This document shows, piece by piece, positions 24,905 through 27,429 of a DNA stretch of 27,429 bases. Location: NCBI GenBank assembly GCA_021789455.1, contig JAJYJN010000008.1, forward strand, positions 1-27,429, in the 5' to 3' direction. The stretch's first letter is position 1. Each line of letters starts with the position of its first letter. The position numbers and the translations under genes were made by a program. The DNA is from a bacterium (GTDB lineage: Bacteria > SZUA-79 > Acidulodesulfobacterales > Acidulodesulfobacteraceae). The notes under the pieces are model-generated. The model had not been told where the DNA came from and made no database searches. It worked only from the letters and a program-made list of their open reading frames with translations.

Positions 24905-25903
24905 TTATATAAGTTTTTCGTAAATTTCGTATCGCTTTAATTTCCTCCACAGCGTAGAGTATGAAATATCCAATATTTTACATGCCTTATTTCTTTTATA
25001 TTTTGCTTTTTTCAAAGCGGATATAATTCTGCTTTTTTCGGACGTAATATCGAAAATATCTTCTACGTCGTTTTGGTTTGATTCAACCTTATAATTTTCC
25101 TGCAATTTTTGAGTCCTGCGTTTTTCTTTTATCGTATGGCGGCGTATATCGATTCCGCACTCTTTAAGGGATTGGACTTTTTTGCATCCGTCGTAATTTA
25201 AAATAAGAATTCTGTCAAGAGCCGAAGTCATTTCCCTGATATTTCCCGGCCACCCGTATTCGAGACATTCTTCCATAAATTTTTTACAATAAGAAATTTT
25301 CAAGCTTTTTAAATAATTTTCGATAAAATATCTTATAAAATTAGGTCTTTGCCTCAGAGGAGGGATGTTTACGTTAATAGTCGAAATCCTATAATAAAAA
25401 TCTTCCCTCATAAATCCGGTCGTTATTTTTTCTTCGATATTTGAATTGGTGGAGAATGCCGTCCATAAGTTTAACAATTCCGGCACCGTACTGCCTACTT
25501 TTTCGCAAACGCGATAATCCAGGAAGTATAATAGTTTAGACTGGTTGTCCATAGTTAAAGTGTCCACGTCGTCGAAAAATAATACTCCGTTATCTGCAGT
25601 TTGCGCTTTTCCATTAGTGGTTTCTACGGCGCCTGTAAATGCTCCCTTTAAATGTCCGCAAAGCACAGATTGAAAAAGCTCGCCGGATAAATTAAAACAG
25701 GAAACGGTTACTAAAGGTTTTGACGGAAAAATTTTTTTTGATACAAAATTAATCAGCGTAGTTTTTCCGGTGCCTGTTTCACCTTGAATGAGAAGATTTG
25801 TTTTAGTCTTTGCAGCTTTTTCTATGATTTTTATGCATTTCCCTATTCTTGAATCGGGAAACTCTTCTGCGTAGCGTTCTATTAATTCATTCTGTAAATT
25901 CAT
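24905..25903 (-). CDS. Sigma-54 enhancer-binding protein without sensory domain
   Basis: This 332-residue AAA+ activator of RpoN-dependent promoters starts directly with the ATPase core, as in PspF. Walker A is GETGTGKT (41-48). The sigma-54-contacting loop GAFTGA is exact (87-92). Walker B reads LFFDDVD with D111-D112, where most relatives have Asp-Glu. R166 and R172 in FMREDFYYRI match the PspF arginine fingers (same six-residue spacing). GWPGNIREM marks the lid. A Lys/Asn-rich linker (about 245-285) leads to a Fis-type helix-turn-helix (about 289-328; SYSTLWRKLKRYEI). No receiver, GAF, PAS or other input domain is present, so activity must be set by a partner protein or by expression. I see no clear ribosome site. 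It converges with the H+-ATPase gene and is divergent from the Rieske gene. Confidence 0.9.
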   Translation of the reverse strand: MNLQNELIERYAEEFPDSRIGKCIKIIEKAAKTKTNLLIQGETGTGKTTLINFVSKKIFPSKPLVTVSCFNLSGELFQSVLCGHLKGAFTGAVETTNGKAQTADNGVLFFDDVDTLTMDNQSKLLYFLDYRVCEKVGSTVPELLNLWTAFSTNSNIEEKITTGFMREDFYYRISTINVNIPPLRQRPNFIRYFIENYLKSLKISYCKKFMEECLEYGWPGNIREMTSALDRILILNYDGCKKVQSLKECGIDIRRHTIKEKRRTQKLQENYKVESNQNDVEDIFDITSEKSRIISALKKAKYKRNKACKILDISYSTLWRKLKRYEIYEKLI

Positions 25904-25991
25904 TTTAGATGTAGGATGCAGATAAAATTATTGATTAATTCGCATAATGCAAAAGCTTTTTATTTCTTATACAACATTTTTAATTTAAAAT

Positions 25992-26039
25992 CAAATTTTT
26001 AATGGAGTTTTTAATGTAGTTTTTAAGAGAGTTTAAAAA
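25992..26039. repeat. Four 12-bp tandem repeats upstream of the Rieske gene
   Basis: Units CAAATTTTTAAT, GGAGTTTTTAAT, GTAGTTTTTAAG and AGAGTTTAAAAA follow one another without gaps (25992-26039). The central two are the most alike. They lie in the 275-bp gap between the divergent activator and Rieske genes, 140-190 bp before the latter. They may be a regulator site or simply low-complexity AT sequence. Confidence 0.45.
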
Positions 26040-26059
26040 CGACAGATCAAAAAAATATA

Positions 26060-26088
26060 TTGACTTTTTGCTTCTTAAGTGATAAAAA
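26060..26088 (+). promoter_or_regulatory. Possible sigma-70 promoter of the Rieske-cytochrome b operon
   Basis: TTGACT (26060-26065), a 17-bp spacer and TAAAAA (26083-26088) would start transcription near 26095, about 85 nt before the Rieske ATG. The -35 is good and the -10 moderate. The tandem repeats end 20 bp upstream. Confidence 0.4.
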
Positions 26089-26178
26089 ATAATATTTAGT
26101 GTTTTAAAAATACCGTGGATATTAAGGGTTGAAAACCATATGTATAACTAAATAAATTATTTTAATAAGGGGGGTAAA

Positions 26179-26700
26179 ATGACTAAAAGTTCGGAAGATT
26201 CGCCGTCAAGGCGAACTTTTATGACCGTTGTAATCGGATTAATTTCGGCCGTAATAGGCGTTGCCGTTGCAATACCTATACTTGGCGAAGTTTTAAGTCC
26301 ATTGTTCAAAAAAAGAGACATAGTATGGGCTGAACTTGGCAAAATCGACGACTTAAATAAAATCGAGCCTTTAACGCCAAAGTTTGTTCCGGTTTATTTC
26401 AGGGTAAAAGAAGGCTGGACAATCAACACGCTTCCAAGACAGGTTATAGTCGTTAAAGACATAACCGGAAAACTTTATTTCTTTTCAAATCAATGTACGC
26501 ATTTAGGATGTCCTCTCCACTGGATACCTGCAAGACAAAAGTTTTTATGCCCGTGCCACGGCGGTATGTTTAACGTTCTAGGCAAGGTAGTGGGTGGTCC
26601 GCCGCCAAGACCTTTATTTCAATGGGTTTATAAAGTAAATAGCGGTAAAGTTTTAATTCAAAATAAGTTTATCGATAATCCAAAGGATAGGGGGGTCTGA
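26179..26700 (+). CDS. Rieske iron-sulfur protein of a cytochrome bc-type complex
   Basis: This 173-residue protein has a twin-arginine-like N-terminus (S10-R-R-T-F-M) and one uncleaved membrane anchor (about 16-40), as usual for Tat-exported Rieske subunits. The 2Fe-2S ligands are C106 and H108 (in CTHLGC) and C124 and H127 (in CPCHGG). C111 and C126 form the expected stabilising disulfide. A Pro-rich loop (GGPPPRPL) completes the cluster-binding fold. It accepts electrons from menaquinol or ubiquinol at the Qo site of cytochrome b and passes them to a cytochrome c or similar carrier. The ribosome site AAGGGGGG is strong. The stop overlaps the cytochrome b start (TGATG), so the two are coupled subunits of one complex. 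The cytochrome c subunit is not in the window. Confidence 0.95.
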   Translation: MTKSSEDSPSRRTFMTVVIGLISAVIGVAVAIPILGEVLSPLFKKRDIVWAELGKIDDLNKIEPLTPKFVPVYFRVKEGWTINTLPRQVIVVKDITGKLYFFSNQCTHLGCPLHWIPARQKFLCPCHGGMFNVLGKVVGGPPPRPLFQWVYKVNSGKVLIQNKFIDNPKDRGV

Positions 26701-27429
26701 TGTTTAAAAAAATTCAGGAATGGTTTGACGAAAGAATTGGTCTCACCGAACTAATAAATGAGTTTAACGGCGAAAGGATACCTGCAAGGGGCGGTTGGGC
26801 ATATACTTTCGGCAGTTTGCTCGCTTTTCTTTTCATAATTCAGGTAGTAACGGGAATGTTCCTTTTGTTTTATTACGTGCCGTATTTTCCGATGGCAAGA
26901 AATTCTACCTATTTTATAAAGCATCATGTTTTATTGGGCAATATTCTCCTCGGTATTCATTTATGGGGTGCGTTTACCATGATTTTTATTCTTCTCGTGC
27001 ACATGTCCAGGGTTTATTTTTCCGGTTCATATAAAAAGCCGAGAGAAATGCAATGGGTTGCGGGAATGGTTTTATTCTCCGTCGTAGTAATACTTGGTTT
27101 GACGGGTTATATGCTTATAGGAAACGAAAATTCGTGGTGGACGATAAACGTTTTAGATAATGTAGCATCGCATATGCCGATTATCGGCGGTTTTTTGAGG
27201 ATAATAGTAAAAGGCGGGACAGAAACGTCGGTTTTGACTATGCAGCATATATTTGCTATTCACGTTTGGCTTTTGCCGATAGTGGTCATTATGTTTATAC
27301 CTATACATATTTTCTTGGTCAGGAAGACCGGAGAGCAGGGTATGGCGCTGGAATACAAAAACAGCAAACTCTCGGACGACGACGTTAATAAATGGAAACA
27401 TCCGGATGCAACGGTTCCTTTTTTTCCCG
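26700..27429 (+). CDS. Cytochrome b subunit, N-terminal part (cut by window end)
   Basis: This is the first 243 residues of the di-heme, quinol-oxidising cytochrome b. The bis-His pairs are H87 and H101 (14 apart, in GIHLWGAF and LLVHMSR) and H188 and H203 (15 apart, in FAIHVW and IPIHIF). The 15-residue spacing of the second pair is that of cytochrome b6 and menaquinol-type enzymes; classical mitochondrial and proteobacterial cytochrome b has 14. Four membrane helices are visible, beginning at GWAYTFGSLLAFLFIIQ. The ATG overlaps the Rieske stop by one base. The helix after H203 leads to a charged linker (about 210-235) that could precede either the C-terminal half or the end of a split b6-type protein; the window stops before this is clear. 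Confidence 0.95.
   Translation, partial: MFKKIQEWFDERIGLTELINEFNGERIPARGGWAYTFGSLLAFLFIIQVVTGMFLLFYYVPYFPMARNSTYFIKHHVLLGNILLGIHLWGAFTMIFILLVHMSRVYFSGSYKKPREMQWVAGMVLFSVVVILGLTGYMLIGNENSWWTINVLDNVASHMPIIGGFLRIIVKGGTETSVLTMQHIFAIHVWLLPIVVIMFIPIHIFLVRKTGEQGMALEYKNSKLSDDDVNKWKHPDATVPFFP

Noticed and set aside
26795..27034. Plus-strand open frame of 79 codons near the window end
   Set aside because: It is in another frame of the cytochrome b gene, which begins at 26700 and contains all four heme His residues.

Overview
The window is an AT-rich bacterial chromosomal segment, densely coded and with strong Shine-Dalgarno sites. Several features point to a Gram-negative, Deltaproteobacteria-like organism: a surA-pdxA pair, a periplasmic SurA-type chaperone, a parvulin lipoprotein, two-subunit glycyl-tRNA synthetase (glyQ/glyS), pyruvate phosphate dikinase and a Rieske/cytochrome b pair. 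A plant/fungal-like P-type H+-ATPase, a DsrE-family protein and a proton-coupled-type APC permease would suit an acidophilic, sulfur-metabolising lineage (for example the Acidulodesulfobacterales/Sva0485 group). That placement is inference from gene content, not from a phylogenetic test. I saw no rRNA, tRNA, CRISPR array, transposase or phage gene.

Layout. Positions 1-1622 (+) hold the 3' end of uppS, a YajR-like MFS transporter and an overlapping CDGSH iron-sulfur mini-protein. Positions 1624-3195 (-) hold an APC amino-acid permease. trxB (+, 3457-4371) converges on a dsrE-like gene and trpS (-, 4423-5883). From 6116 to 22032 there is a long co-oriented run: nadA, glyQ, glyS, ppdK, mfd, a parvulin lipoprotein, surA, pdxA and uvrA. 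Many of these have short gaps or overlap, which suggests one or a few operons for housekeeping functions: NAD and PLP synthesis, tRNA charging, gluconeogenic carbon flow, DNA repair and envelope protein folding. Positions 22033-22417 form the longest gene-free stretch. It leads into a P-type H+-ATPase (22418-24847), which converges on a sigma-54 activator gene (-, 24905-25903) across a hairpin terminator. The window ends with a Rieske protein and the start of cytochrome b.

The most interesting unit is at 22023-25903. A good sigma-54 (-24/-12) promoter match lies upstream of the H+-ATPase. It is preceded by paired TCCTGCA repeats and by five TTTC tracts phased at exactly 10 bp. The neighbouring gene encodes a sigma-54 enhancer-binding protein that has no sensory domain. 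I infer a local module in which a PspF-like activator drives a proton pump through RpoN. This is predicted from sequence only.

Other notable points are a glyQ gene whose only plausible start is ATT; a family of short palindromes (REP-like) whose stems vary with compensatory changes; a perfect 15-bp hairpin inside mfd; and 12-bp tandem repeats ahead of the Rieske gene.
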